A stretch of 64,000 nucleotides of DNA from Deroplatys truncata (GCA_030765065.1 CM060981.1:224571152-224635151), one strand, 5' to 3'; shown: positions 34,274 through 46,474, numbered from the stretch's first letter. Notes: a model not told the origin generated them from the letters alone. Numbers and translations are program-made.

Positions 34274-34705
34274 TGTAATTATGTGTAGCTTTCGGACTAT
34301 CTCTATATTACGATCCACTTATGTGTTTTTATTTGAGCGAATTACTCTCTAATTACACAGGCCTGCGAATTTAAAACCTTTTTTCTGCGGCACGAGGTTA
34401 AACAGTTCTCTAAACCTAATTTTGGTATACTGAATTCAAATCTGCTTTCCATTTTTCATATCACGTACCGTATTTTTGGCATGCAGAAAGGAAATATGCA
34501 ATATTCGAGTTTATTTCTAGTTTTTAACTACAATTTAAAATACGTGAAATTATGCAAACTAAGAAACAATCTCAATTCTACAGATGCAACAGTTTACATT
34601 GAATCAGGGAATTTCAAAACAGACGTATGATTTTATTTTCTCCTCCGCTTTGTTGAAAGCGAACGCTGAGCTGATTTGCGTTTGTGTTCCTGACGAGGGT
34701 TGTCT
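34274..34705. other. AT-rich spacer
   Basis: No gene or shared repeat seen. Confidence 0.4.
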
Positions 34706-35290
34706 CTAATTAAACACCAACAACAGTCGGCCATCATAAAGACCTAGTACACCCAAGTTTTCAGGAAAAAATTCAAGATGCAAATGCGGAAAATTTAATT
34801 TTAAGCTCATATTGCATCCGAGTGCCTTTAACTTTTCAAGCATGCTTTTAACAATATGCTCATGTTGGTCATCTTTAATATCACCCAAAAAGCTTGTTTA
34901 AAACTTCATGGAATGAATCCCAAGCTTGAAGCTTTATCTCCGTCATGATATTTCTAAAATGAACGTCCTTTATGAGTTTGCGAATCTATGGGCCGTCAAA
35001 AATGCCTTCTTTCACTTTTGATTCATACAACTTTGGAAATTTCTGAATAAGATGTTGGAAAACGGAGCACGTTTGTCCAAAGCTTTGACAAATTGCTTCA
35101 TTATCCCTAATTTGATGTGTAAAGGGAGTAGCAAAAACTTTTCTGAGTCGTACAATGGGCGATTTATTACATGTTTTGTCCCTGGCACTAAATTTTTCAA
35201 ACTCTGTACGTGATACGCAAAAAATGTTATTATTTTCGAAATCAGAGCATCCAATTTGACCATCATGATGTAACATATTTCGTGTCGCAA
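34706..35290 (-). pseudogene. Fragment of unnamed transposon protein family (U1)
   Basis: Minus-strand frames read HIKLGIMKQFVKALDK, then FQHLIQKFPKLYESKVKEGI and FDGP. After a break come LGDIKDDQHEHIVKSMLEKL, KALGCNMSLKLNFPHLH and LEFFPENLGVL. The plus-strand copy at 57050-57600 has the same blocks in the same order (LGLMKQFIRTL, KLKAGIFVGPQ). I know this protein type only as a recurrent uncharacterised arthropod repeat family and give it no function. Stops and shifts make this copy dead. Confidence 0.65.
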
Positions 35291-36315
35291 AATATTTGTA
35301 GGCCTGTGTTATTTAGTCGAAACAAATTACAGGTTGTAAGGAGTCATTCACAATAAAACTTAGATATAAGCATTAAGTAAGCATAGAGGCTTGTTTCATA
35401 TTATCCTAATGCACACGTTCACATAACCATGGTTGTAAACTTATAACGTAAACACAGAAGTTTGCAAGCTCCAAGCTTTGTTTCATGTCTACGTCAAACA
35501 TATGAAACTAGTCACTCAGAGAGCAACTCTCCATAACACTTCATCATGTGAAGTGATCTGGCATCTCACATCCGATTTGCCGTCGCCATGTGTTGACTGG
35601 CTAACCGCTTTTCTGCCTAAGACCGTGGATTAGGAATCAGTGGAATATGTGTAAAATTCACAGCAAAACAAATCCTGATGATAGGTAGCACTTTTTTGTG
35701 AGCTTAACGTCATTTAACCGGATAGCTAGCACCTTCCATTTTCATACATGTAGGTAATCTCTTTTCTCGTGTATACTGTCGGTGGTCACTTCGCAGGCCA
35801 CCATATTAACCCAGATGTTTCACGTCTCTTGCTATTCGCTGCTGTCTATGTTTCCATTTGTCAATCTAAATCACAACATATCTTGTTAAGTTTATGCTCA
35901 AGCTTTACTTCGTCATATTAATGCTTAATTTTCAGGAAATGACGTTTTACACTTGAGAGGAACCACATGGTACACCTCCCTCCTACCCACAATTGATGTA
36001 TAAAAACTGTGTTGTGATATTAAAGATAAGTGGATACCTAACACCAAAGCATTTCCGAAGGAATGGTTTATACTGAAGTTTCCAGACCCCCCTGTTTGTT
36101 TAAATACGGTACGTATTTTTTATTATTTGATTAAGTATAATTTAATGTCATTTTACAAAATTATTTCTTAAGATACCCTAAGAGTTATAATTTAAGTCCG
36201 TAATATAGATAATGCTTGTGGGAATTTAGGCATTATTGCTTTAACATTTCAACACAAATATAAGTCAGCTCAATTCCTCAGAATATACTTACATTTGGTT
36301 TCGAAGTTTCACATG
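35291..36315. other. No recognised gene
   Basis: AT-rich to mixed composition. No ORF over about 60 codons has any recognisable content, and no repeat is shared with the rest of the window. Confidence 0.4.
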
Positions 36316-36888
36316 ACCGAGCGGAATGGCTCAGGCGGTTACATCTGTGGCCCCCATTCGGGAGGTCGTGGGTTCGATTCACGTGGTCGACCTCCCTGAC
36401 CCATGGGGTTTTCGGGGTTTTCCCGGGTCGCCAGGTCAATGCTGGGAAGGATTCTCACATCCTCCGAATTTCCTGTCCCTCCATTTCATCTCCATTTCCA
36501 TTTCGCTTCATCTTCTTTGGTCTCTTATAGGGTTCAAAGTGTCTGCGATGGTGTTTCGGTGCAGTGTGGCAGGGGAAAAGGACCCTTTTTGTGACTCTCT
36601 CCGTCCCTCAGCTTTCAGCTGGCTGCCGGAGGTATCCGAACCCCCTTGAGGGGCGTTGGACCCCTCAGTGCGGCGTGGGGCCTGTCCGTCTGCCGGTGGA
36701 TTCTCTATCTGGAAACTTAGGGACCCTGCCATTCCTGTGCCGTCACTCCTGATTTCGGCCGCCCGGTGTCTCCTCTCACCTCATCCTTCCTCCCGAGGCC
36801 GCCCCCTTGTGGGGGTACAATATCCCCTATGTGGATCAGTGCCGAGTCCCCTCCGTAGCCAATCCAATCCAATCCAATCCAATCCTTC
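36316..36888 (+). mobile_element. tRNA-derived SINE, type A, (AATCC)n tail
   Basis: The head accgagcggaatggctcagg with the B-box gggttcgattcacg is well preserved. The body has ggtcgccaggtcaatgctgg and ends in an (AATCC)n tail at 36861-36885. The head boxes are clean enough that it may be a young copy. The flanks show only weak resemblance. Confidence 0.85.
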
Positions 36889-37052
36889 AATTTAGGTTTC
36901 TCTATTTCATCAACCGTAAGGTTAACTTCGTGATGCTAGTAATTAATTATTTGAAAATACTATTACAGGTGTTTTCCGTATGTAAGTACGTTGCAGATAG
37001 TTTACAGATTGTGGAGAATGTTACATTAAATTTTTCTTCTTCGTCTCTGTTT

Positions 37053-37397
37053 AACCTCCTCTTATGTAGGACTTACATCCCCCCAGGACTTACAGGCGGG
37101 TGCCTGGGGTCAGGGGGCCTTCGAGGAGCAGATACTCATGGATCAGACAGAATATCCAGGATGGGTGAGCAGCCCGATGGCTGGTATGGGAGGAAGGAAG
37201 TAGATGAAACAAAATGATGGTGAAAGGGATGAAAGGAAAGGTGATGATGAAGCAGTTGGTGGAATGAATGGCGGGGAAACCGGAGAACCCAGACGCCGCT
37301 TTGTCCACCACAAATCCCACATGTGGGTCCCTAGGATTGAACCCGGACCGCCTCGGTGAGAGGCGAGCGCTCTAACCACTCGGCCACGGCTGCGCCA
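37053..37397 (-). mobile_element. tRNA-derived SINE, type B
   Basis: The same family as 20898-21255. The head complement ctaaccactcggccacggc lies near 37372-37390 and the end cctcctcttatgtagg at the left. No clear target duplication. Confidence 0.85.
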
Positions 37398-38830
37398 CTG
37401 ATTATAAATTACAGAACTTAAGTATTATTACCGTTATAATGCTGAAGTATCCTTAAAAACTTATGTAATAATTTAAAACGATAGTTCAGAGACATTAGGA
37501 TATTAAATACGAACTACACAGATTATGAAAATGAAAGAACTTCTAATTTTGGCAAGGAAATTTTAGATTCCACACACTGGTTATGCTAAGTGTTGTAACC
37601 CTTGAGATATTCATGGGCATTAAAGTTAACAATATATTTCCCTTAATAGACTCATATTCACGATTGAGTAAACTATAGCAACTGTGCTGCATGTAAACTG
37701 AAATTCAAATAATATAATAAATTGCCGCTATCGACTGACAAGAGGATTCCATAAAAGTGCCGTTTCAAATCTGAGGAAACTCCCAAAATATGTTCATATT
37801 GTGGAGTTTCTCAAGTTTTGCAAACATTTGGAACATCCTTAAATAAAATTGGCATTACTTTGGAGAGCTCCACCGCGCTGGTAGCGCTCGACATAAGCAA
37901 CCCAGCATTCACCAGTGACGTAACTTAGAACAGCCTTGAACCTTCGAGACGGGAATATTCTACTCTCGGGATAACTGCAGTACTATGGACAATGTCAGCT
38001 GCTGTTACAGATTTATTACCTGTTTTATTTGATCTGTTATTTTGATAGAAGAAAATAAAAGGTTGAAAGTGGTTATGGGTATTTATGATATACCGCGGGA
38101 TGTGACTAAACATGGTTTCCCTTCTCCGTCTCCCGTTGCTCTTACGTCTTCGCGCGAGATTTACGGAAAGGTAAACACGATAAGTAGGGTGTTCTAGCGT
38201 TTACGAAACGTGCATGGACAGCCGACATCATTCACTAAGCCCTATGAAACTTTCTCAAGGACTTGAAGCGGCAATATTGCGAGCTTCCCTTGTGAGCGAA
38301 GAGGGGAAAATTGAGGGATTATAGTCCAACCTACAAACGAATTTAGTGCACATAATAGACGCAGTTGGTCGTTATGCTTTGTTAATCCTTCTAGACGGTA
38401 AAGGTCAATGGAAAGGGATGATACGTAACGTTCTGTATTCCGGGGAGCAAGTTGCGTTTGTTTCTGTAGCGGCTAGGAAGAAGTTGTAAATTTCGAATGA
38501 ATGGATTTTCCTTCTCTTGTGTTATAAAGTTACCATGCATAGGTGTTTCTATGATTTATTGTCTACTTTGAGCTTAAATGTTTACAGTACAATGGAGTTG
38601 CTTATTATCTCTCTTACCCTTATATTCAACATTCTGTTGTATATATAATACGGAAGTATAATTTCCACTATTTACTTTTTTGCGTTGTTTCCCATTTTCC
38701 GTAACTTCTCCAATTTGCTTCACGTCTCTTTTAACCACGTTAATCTAATTTTTCCTAAATATTTTCCTGCTTTCTCTTTATATTCATTTGATCTTGTATT
38801 AAAATCTTCCTAACTTTTAGATCTATTGGT
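37398..38830. other. No recognised gene
   Basis: Mixed composition. A short GC-richer piece (37860-37930) and 38100-38470 show no coding signature. Nothing is shared with other parts of the window. Confidence 0.4.
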
Positions 38831-38834
38831 AAAT

Positions 38835-39240
38835 TTTTCCATTTCTCTAGTATTAAATTCTCTCCGTGTCCTCGTACTCCACAATATAATGCCAATTGTT
38901 ATATAATCCATTGCATTTAGCACATCTCTCCTCCTTTTTTCTCCCTGTTAGACCACTTAATTTCATTACACCTGTCCTTGCCCATGCATACCCCATTGTT
39001 GTCTCTTTGTGGCATACTTTGATGTATCTTTCTTTTTCCCACTCCGTTTTAAAATATTTATAATACACTAATGACCTTTGTTCCTTGAAAACACTTGTAA
39101 TTTATTGCTTTTCAGTATCCTCCACACTTGTGCTATTTTTTTTCCAGAAACTCTTACCTTTGTTGTTTCTTTTGGCCCATGTTTCCTCCATTCCCATTTC
39201 TTCCAATGTTGTCTGTAGCTTTGCATAGATGTTTCTATAC
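38835..39240 (-). pseudogene. LINE C-terminal fragment (zinc-knuckle region)
   Basis: A 71-codon minus-strand frame reads KERYIKVCHKETTMGYAWAR, then SGLTGRKKEERCAKCNG and NNWHYIVEYEDTERI. A CxxC ... HxxxE/C motif after a Trp/Arg-rich stretch is the usual end of the ORF in several insect LINE groups. It is related in layout, not in close sequence, to the C-termini at 6486-7275 and 46475-47390. Confidence 0.55.
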
Positions 39241-39360
39241 GAATATGATTATATATAATTTAATATGACAGTATATAACAAAATCTGCAAATATTGCATA
39301 CATTATAATTATTGAATAATATAGCCCTTAAATAACGTATCTACTAAACCTATTCTTTCA

Positions 39361-39936
39361 CCGAGCGGGATGGCTCAGGCGGTTGCGTCTGTAGCCCACA
39401 TTTGGGAGGTCATGGGTTCGATTCCCGCAGTCAAACTTCATGATCCATGGTTTTTTTCGGGGTTTCCCCGGATCACTAGGCGAATGCTGAGAAGGCTAAT
39501 TGACTCTCCCGAATTTCTCTTCCTTATTGCCTCTCATTTCATCTTCCTCTTTTACGTTACAGATTGGCTCCGGGGCTATGTGTCGGACGACTACGGACGG
39601 ATGGTGCAGATGGCTTGCGTGTTGAAATTTCTTCTCGGCCCCGTCAGATGGAGGTCGCTCGAGTCTCCGCTGCTGGGTCGACCTTTGTCCAGTCTCCGCT
39701 GGAGGGGACTTGTAAGTCACCATATGCTGGTTTGGTAGGATTGCCTTGAGCGCTCTCCGGCTGGGTGGTCAAGCTTGTACCTTTTAGGAACCTCTCACGT
39801 TTCTGTCGTCTGCATTCGCCGGTCCTGCAGCCCATACGTAACCTGCATCTTATCCGTTCCTCCCGGGGGTGTATACACAGAAGATATCTGTGTGGGTCGA
39901 GGTACTAAGTGTCCCCTCCGTAGCGTAATCCTAACC
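39361..39936 (+). mobile_element. tRNA-derived SINE, type A, perfect 17-bp duplication
   Basis: The head is ccgagcgggatggctcaggc with the B-box gggttcgattcccg. The target word ctaaacctattctttca is identical at 39344-39360 and 39937-39953, so both boundaries are exact. The 3' tail is taatcctaaccct. An identical 17-bp duplication implies a comparatively recent insertion. The middle of the body differs from the other type A copies, suggesting a subfamily. Confidence 0.92.
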
Positions 39937-39953
39937 CTAAACCTATTCTTTCA

Positions 39954-40294
39954 GAGATGAAATATGATGAAAACGACCCTTCAGTGTAACTTCTTTAGTC
40001 ACAAAAGCAAGTTATTGTAAATTTTATAGCATATTTTAGCTTTCTGTAACAGTCATCTTGGGTAGATGAAGTCACAACATCAATGTGTTAGTTATATTTA
40101 CATGCTTTTCTCTAATAGTCTATTTCTATCTTTCCTCCACAAACTACTATATTCCTAGCTTACTTTTCTATTCACTTCAAGCTAATCGATGTAAACTTTT
40201 GCAGAAATGGTTTAATCACACATGTCGTTGTAGGTACATAGGGGTTACAGCAAGCTGAAGCGATAGTAATACCTTTAGAAAGCCAGTTGCTCTG
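39954..40294. other. AT-rich spacer
   Basis: No gene or repeat recognised. Confidence 0.4.
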
Positions 40295-40307
40295 TGCTGA
40301 TATGGAA

Positions 40308-40674
40308 CCGCGCGAGGTGTCGCCGCGGTGAAGTGTAAGACTCCCATTCAGAAGGCCCCGGGTTCGATCCCGGCGACCTTCTACTTTGATCCATGGTTTA
40401 TTTTTGGTTTCCCCGGGCGGTGCCGGACATCAGAGGGCTGCTTGATTGGTGGGTCGCTCATCACCCTCTCGGCGGCTTTGGCAGTGGGGTGGGTCTGTGA
40501 GCTTGGAAATGTTAAGTACTTTCGCGCGTCTCTTCGACTTGTCTGCCTACGGCCTGCAGCTTCCTGTGGTTCATTTACCTCATATCTTCTTCCTGGAGAG
40601 GCAGTAGCCGCAATGGATCTGTGCAGGTCGCAGCGCGCGAAGGGTCCCCCTACGTCGAATCACCTAATATCTAA
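40308..40674 (+). mobile_element. tRNA-derived SINE, type D
   Basis: The head ccgcgcgaggtgtcgccgcg ... gtgtaagactcccattcaga carries a clean B-box gggttcgatccc and the shared ggtttccccggg block. It is bounded by tgctgatatggaa (40295-40307) and tgctgatttggaa (40675-40687), a 13-bp duplication with one mismatch. It is distinct in head and body from type A. Confidence 0.8.
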
Positions 40675-40826
40675 TGCTGATTTGGAAATACAGATTATTT
40701 GCACCACATCGCAAGGCAAAGAAATGGTGACAAAGCACCCCAAACATATAACGTCATGGAAAAGTCAACCAAGAATTACTACGAATAATCTGGAAAAGGT
40801 TAATGCTGCAATAAAGAAAGGTTATT

Positions 40827-40941
40827 TGATATAAATTGTGCATTTTAAAATATTTACATGCTTTTCAATCATCTTTGGAGATACTAAACTGAAACACAAA
40901 GTTTGGTATTTAACTGTAATTTCGTTTGTTGAGTAAAAATT

Positions 40942-40983
<42 letters not shown>

Positions 40984-41133
40984 GCACGCACACGCATACA
41001 CAAATAGACATTAAAAAAAACAAAATTTTATTTTGGGCTCAGGAGACTTCAAAACTGTATTTACGGTGAAACCTTGATTTAGAGCTTTAGGTGGAGTATC
41101 TGCCATAGATGCGAGATGTGGTAGAGGTAGTAA
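40827..41133 (+). repeat. Repeat R1, partial copy with CT array
   Basis: R1 3' part. In place of the usual CA array it has (CT)n at 40945-40981 followed by cacgcacgcacacgc. It ends ggtagaggtagtaaaa. Confidence 0.7.
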
Positions 41134-41171
41134 AATTATAATGTAGACTTCATCAGAGATTCAAGTTTGAG

Positions 41172-41221
<50 letters not shown>

Positions 41222-41364
41222 CAACAACTCCGGCATATATCAGTAAGTCTGTGAACATTATAACTGAAGAACTTCAGATTGGATTTTAATGCATTCTTAG
41301 TCCCTTTTTTTGAGCATGGGATCCCAGTTCGCTGAACAATTCCTTATAGAAAAAGGTTTCGTTA

Positions 41365-41416
<52 letters not shown>

Positions 41417-41717
41417 CAAAACTGGTTCTAATGATTTTTATAAAACAGGATGTGTTTCAGATGACGACATGAAATTATATAAATCTCTCGAATTTTCCAA
41501 ATCGGCGGTTTTGTGTTGGCTCTCACTGAATTGTATATAGCTGAATAATCATAAATGACAAATAATAGCTTAATAAAAGTAGAATGTGGTTGTTTTTAAA
41601 GAATAAAAGTTATAACAACGTATTATATTTGTTGCAAAGTTAGACATTTGAACAAATTCTGTGCTGCAAAATTTATAATATTATAAGCTAATTACTTTTA
41701 CTTTACATTCATTTTTC
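41134..41717. repeat. Microsatellite-rich spacer
   Basis: Contains (TAA)n at 41176-41220 and (TA)n at 41369-41415. No gene. The ORF crossing the TA array encodes only an alternating Tyr-Ile run. Confidence 0.85.
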
Positions 41718-41885
41718 TTTCTCTACCGCGTACAGAATAGGCAGAGAAGATATTGTATTCCATTCAAAAATTCGATACCAAGATTTCATCGGAAATACAT
41801 ATCTTGAAGTCTGCTGAATAAAAAAGAATGCATTTTTAGAAAAAGGTCCGCGCGCACGCATGTCCGTGAACAGCGTAACTTTAAA
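41718..41885 (-). repeat. Repeat R1, short inverted fragment
   Basis: Inverted R1 3' end: ctttctctaccgcgtacaga, gatttcatcggaaatacata, then aaaaggtccgcgcgcacgca. It breaks off at cagcgtaactttaaag. Confidence 0.75.
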
Positions 41886-41887
41886 GA

Positions 41888-42757
41888 AATCTGATGTCTT
41901 GCGTTCACATTAGCTTCTCTACCCTCTGTTGTTTATTAGAACGTATACAAATTCTTCTTACGAAAGTTTATTTTAATCAACATAAACCTTTGCAGGAATA
42001 GCTACATTACACATTTGTTATCCATACTAATGGGTTAGCAGCAGTCAAATGTTTAAGAACCGGACGCTATATGCTGGCCTTAAAATTCCATACTGTTTCC
42101 ATGACATCGCGAAAAACTACTGAACATGGACGGGACTTTAAAAGAATGGATAAGAGTTGAGCAATTCGAACCATTAATAAGGAATATCTCGGAAATGGCT
42201 AATTCCACAAAATAAGTTATTTAAAATAAATTGTGTGTTTTTAAAGAGTTCTGCATTGTTTGTTGGTACGTTTTCATCTATCGCCTAACGTTCACCAGTT
42301 GTACAAGATTAATCAAAATTCCTTCCGAATGAAGGGGACTTCAAAGGCTATTTCCAAAAAAATTAAATATACATTTTATTTGTCATGTAAACATCTTTAA
42401 TATATGGTGTTTTAATCAAAATTGTTAGAGCATGGTTTAAAAAATAAAAAAAATCGAAAAATCTTCCATGTAAACTTTAGTTTATGTTGGGGGATTTTTT
42501 TTGAAAATCTTCATGTATCTTTGAAAGGCATTGAAGTTGAACACAAAGTTTGGCGTTTATCCGACTTTTCGTTTTTGAGTTTGCTGTACACACACACACA
42601 CACACACACACACGCACGCACGGGCCTTTTTCTAAAAATGCTTTTTTTTGGATTCAAGGAGCCTTAAAACATATATTTCCGGTATATCTCTGGAAATAGA
42701 ATTTTTGGGTGGAATGGAATACCTTCATTACCTACAGTGTATGTGGTAGAGAAAGTA
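41888..42757 (+). repeat. Repeat R1, complete but divergent copy
   Basis: Starts atctgatgtcttgcgttcac and ends gtggtagagaaagtaaaaag. The CA array lies at 42588-42621. It belongs to the same sequence subtype as 44721-45335 and 62485-63305, with gtttaagaaccgg in its 5' half. Confidence 0.85.
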
Positions 42758-42784
42758 AAAAGGAAACGTGGAATAAAAAACTGA

Positions 42785-43013
42785 CTTGAGGTTCAAGTTC
42801 AATAACTTCCAAACATGCGACACGAAAATTTTAAAGAAAACCTCTCCATCCCAAATACCCTTTACATAACATTTTTCGGAGTATTTTATTTTCTAAAAAA
42901 TGACTAACGCTTTTGATTAAAGTACCACATATTAAAGATATTTATATGACAAATAAAATGTATATCTTCAGAGAATTGCTTGTGAAGTCCTATCACTCGG
43001 AAGGTATTTTGTG
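42785..43013 (-). repeat. Repeat R1, left half of LINE-split copy
   Basis: Inverted R1 sequence up to ggaaggtattttgtg. It is interrupted by the LINE and continues at 44372. The split is documented by the 12-bp duplication described for the LINE. Confidence 0.85.
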
Positions 43014-43022
43014 TAACCTTGT

Positions 43023-43025
<3 letters not shown>

Positions 43026-43085
<60 letters not shown>

Positions 43086-44359
43086 CGGTATCTTTATTGG
43101 TTTCAAATTATTGAAGTTATTTCACAAGTATTTAGTGCATGGGTCATTGACCGTACATGCATATTTAAGATACAACAGGGTGACAAAATAAACAATAGAG
43201 AAAGAAAACACAACAGAAATGAACAAGAAAAAGGGAACTAGAGATAAATTACATTTGTCTAACTGAACAAATTTGACCTAACTTCGCGCACTTTAGCTAA
43301 AAAATTGCCCATGTTTTGCCAGCTCCTCTGGTCAGCCAGTAGATCCCAACATACCAATCTCTTTCTTGAAGGGCTTAAGAATTTTTCTTTGAGTTTAATT
43401 GTTCGCTGGTTCTCCCACCGTGCACATTCCGCCAAAATATGTACCTAGTCCTCATCCAAATCACAGAATGAGCAGATTCTCCTGCCAGAATTGTCAGTCA
43501 TTTTCTGTGCCCAGTCTAAACCATGCCATTCCTGATCTTTCCTTTCTTCCTTTATTTCATTTGCTAGACTTAAAGAAGGTTTAATTTTACAATCCGATTC
43601 TATTTCCTGTTGGTTGATGTCTCTTAGTATTCTTTTAACACCTTTCTATATGTTTTTGTCATTTTTTTCAGCTCTTAGCCATACTGACCTCATTCCTATT
43701 CTCGTCAAACCCCTTTCCAAATCAGCTGCCCAAAACTTAGGAGACAGATTTTCTCGCTGGTATTTATAACATTTGGATCGTAGTTTGGAGTTATCCCCAT
43801 GCATCAGCCTTAGCCAGTACTTCACTGCTCTTATTTTGCAGTATATTGTGTCTTCGTAACATCCCACCTCCCTCAATACCCCCGAAGTTGATGTGGCTTG
43901 TGAAACTCCAAGAACTCTTTTCCAAAATGCTACCTGTGTTTTATTTACATGCTCTGCTCTTTCCCATCCCCAGATTTCACTTCCGTAAAACAAAACCGGC
44001 CTTATCATAGAGTTATACATCTTTTCTAATGTATCTACAGGTACATCCGGTATCCGCCAGAGCGTACGTAATAATTCATTTAACTTCCTTCGTGCTTTGT
44101 AGTTAGTTACTGATAGATGTTTGTTCCATTTTCCTCTCATATTAAACATTACTCGTAAATAGGAGAAATGCTTAACGTTTTGTAGTTCTAGCCTCTTGTA
44201 ATACCATTTCTCATCCCTGCCATACACATGGCCATTTTTGAAAGCCATTGTTTTTGTTTTATTAATGTTTACCACCAGACCCCATTGTTTACAATATTCT
44301 TCCAACCCATTAATACCTTTCTGTAAGCCTTCTGACAAAGTTGTCATGTCATCCCCGTA
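43026..44359 (-). mobile_element. 5'-truncated LINE with (GATA)n tail, copy 2, perfect 12-bp duplication
   Basis: Read right to left. It begins inside the reverse transcriptase catalytic box (RLYGDD, 44344-44361, overlapping the target word) and ends in a (GATA)n tail at about 43026-43084. taaccttgtata is identical at 43014-43025 and 44360-44371. The open frame 43646-44347 continues MTTLSEGLQKGINGLEEYCK, then SMIRPVLFYGSEIWGWERAE, then VLREVGCYEDTIYCKIRAVK and LTRIGMRSVWLRAE. These are the thumb and C-terminal parts of a non-LTR ORF2. Compared with copy 1 it lacks a stretch of the C-terminal coding region near 43550. The clade was not settled. Confidence 0.92.
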
Positions 44360-44371
44360 TAACCTTGTATA

Positions 44372-44720
44372 ATTGGTATACGTTAAGCGATAGACGAAAA
44401 CGTACTACATAAAAACATGGATCTTTTTAAAACACACAATATATTTCAAATAACGCTTTTTGAGGCATAAACTATTTCCGAGATATCCGTTATTAGCGAT
44501 TCGAGTTGTTCAATTCTTTGTCATTCTTTTGAAATCTTATAGATTTTCAGTTGTTTCTCCTGCATGGGAAGAGCATGGAATTTTAAGGTCAGCATATAGC
44601 GTCCAGTTCTTAAACATTTGACTATCGCTGTTCACTTTGTACCTACAGTATAACGAAATGTTTAATGTACTATTTATGCAAAGGATTATGTCGATTAAAT
44701 TGAAGTAGATATAATAAATT
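44372..44720 (-). repeat. Repeat R1, right half of LINE-split copy
   Basis: Continues the inverted copy: cgttaagcgatagacgaaaa, gtactacataaaaacatgga, gagcatggaattttaaggt, cagcatatagcgtccagttc. It ends where the next copy begins. Confidence 0.8.
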
Positions 44721-46350
44721 ATGATGTGATACATTCACATGAATTTCTATACCCTCTAATTCAAATGTTTAAGAATTGGACACTATATACTGGCCTTAAA
44801 CTTCCATACTGTTTCCATGGAATCGCGAGAAACAACTGAATGTTGAAAGCACTTTAAGAGAATGATCAAGAAATGAGAAATTCGAACCTTTAATAACGGA
44901 TATCTTAGAAATGGCTTACGCCATAAAAAACCTATATTAAGTGAATTGTTTGTTTTAAGGAGATCTACATTTTTTATGTAGTACGTTTACACAAAATTCC
45001 TTCCGAACGAAGAGGACTTCCTGGGTCATTTCCAGATAATTCAAGATATACATTTTATTTGTCATGTAAATATATTTGATATATGGTACTTTAATCAAAA
45101 TCGTTAAAACCATTTTTTAGAAAATAAAAATGATTTAAAGATGTTCCATGTAAAGGGTAGTTGGGGTGGGCGATTTTCTTGAAATTCTTGATGTAGCATC
45201 TTTGGAAGATACTAAACTAAAATACGAAGTTTGGTATTTATCCAACTTTTCGTGTTTGAGTTATGCTGTTCACAGACACAGACGCACACACACACATACA
45301 CACATTGACCTTTATCTTAAAATGCATTTTTTGATTCATTTTGAGACCCCCTGAATCCAAAAAAAGCATTTTTGGAAACATGTCCATGTGTATGTGTGTG
45401 TGTGTGTCTGTGAACAGCATAACTCAGAAACGAACAGTCGGATAAACACCAAAATTGGTATTTAGGTTCAGTATCTTCCAGAGATGCGACACGAACGTTT
45501 TCAAGAAAATCCCCCCAACCAGATTACCCTTTACATGGAACATTTTTCAAAAATTTTAATTTTCTCATAAATGGCTCTAACGATTTTGATTAAAATATCA
45601 TATATTTAAGATATTTTCATGACAAATGAAATGTATATTTACAATTTTCTGGGAATGTCTCCAAAAGTAGTCTTCTTTGTGTACCAAGTTTGGTGTTTAA
45701 CTGACTTTTCGTTTTTGAGTTATGCTGTTCACAGACAGACACACAAGACATACACACGGACATGTTTGTAAAAATGCTTTTTTATGTCCTGGACATGCAA
45801 AGAGAATGGAATGCTCCACATAACAACAGCTCTTAAAAGATTTGACTATCGCTTAAAGCCTACCATATTCCCCTTACATCATCTACAAGAAAATTAGCAT
45901 TAAGATAGAGTCTGCAAATGTTTATCTCGACTAACATGAAGTAGATGTTATAGTTTACCTGTGATACAAAGTCATACAAAAATTCACTTTGAATGAAGAG
46001 AGCTTCAGACGTTATTCCCCCCCCCAAGCAATTTGTATATATTTTAGTAGTTGTAAGGATATCTAAAACATAGGGTATTGTATTCAAAATCATTGTAGCC
46101 GGCTTTGAAAAAATAAAAATTAACGGCAAATTTTCCATATGAGAGAAAATTTGGAATGGAGCATTTTTTTGGGAAATCTTTGTGTCGCATCCTTGGAAGT
46201 TACGAACTGAAATATGAACTCGGTACGTACGCGACTTTCGGTTTTGAGTTATTCTATTAATATACACGCGGACCTGTTTTAAAACGGTTGTTTTTTTAAT
46301 TCAGAGGACCTGAAAACATTTTATTTAATTTTTGGGTATAATGTAATTGG
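44721..46350. repeat. Mosaic of R1 pieces in alternating orientation
   Basis: Segments in order: plus 44721-45335 (CA array 45277-45303), minus 45336-45690 (GT array about 45385-45412), plus about 45685-45785, minus about 45785-45960, plus about 45960-46350. Switches occur inside conserved R1 blocks. For example, plus-strand atgcattttttgattcattt turns into minus-strand tgagaccccctgaatccaaa at 45336. The pieces give the impression of repeated insertion and recombination between copies. Boundaries are approximate to about 20 bp. Confidence 0.75.
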
Positions 46351-46474
46351 TGCTAGAGAAATGAAATATGCAAGTCTTATTGGGCAAATAAGTTACTAGC
46401 TTATATTTTCTGCTAATCGTTAAGTTTCTCGTGTTACTTCAGGATGTATTTTATATAACTCATACAATGGGGAG

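Noticed and set aside
39926..39945. cctaaccctaaacct as telomeric seed
   Set aside because: It is the SINE tail joined to the target duplication.
41310..41540. ORF with alternating Tyr-Ile
   Set aside because: Produced by the TA microsatellite.
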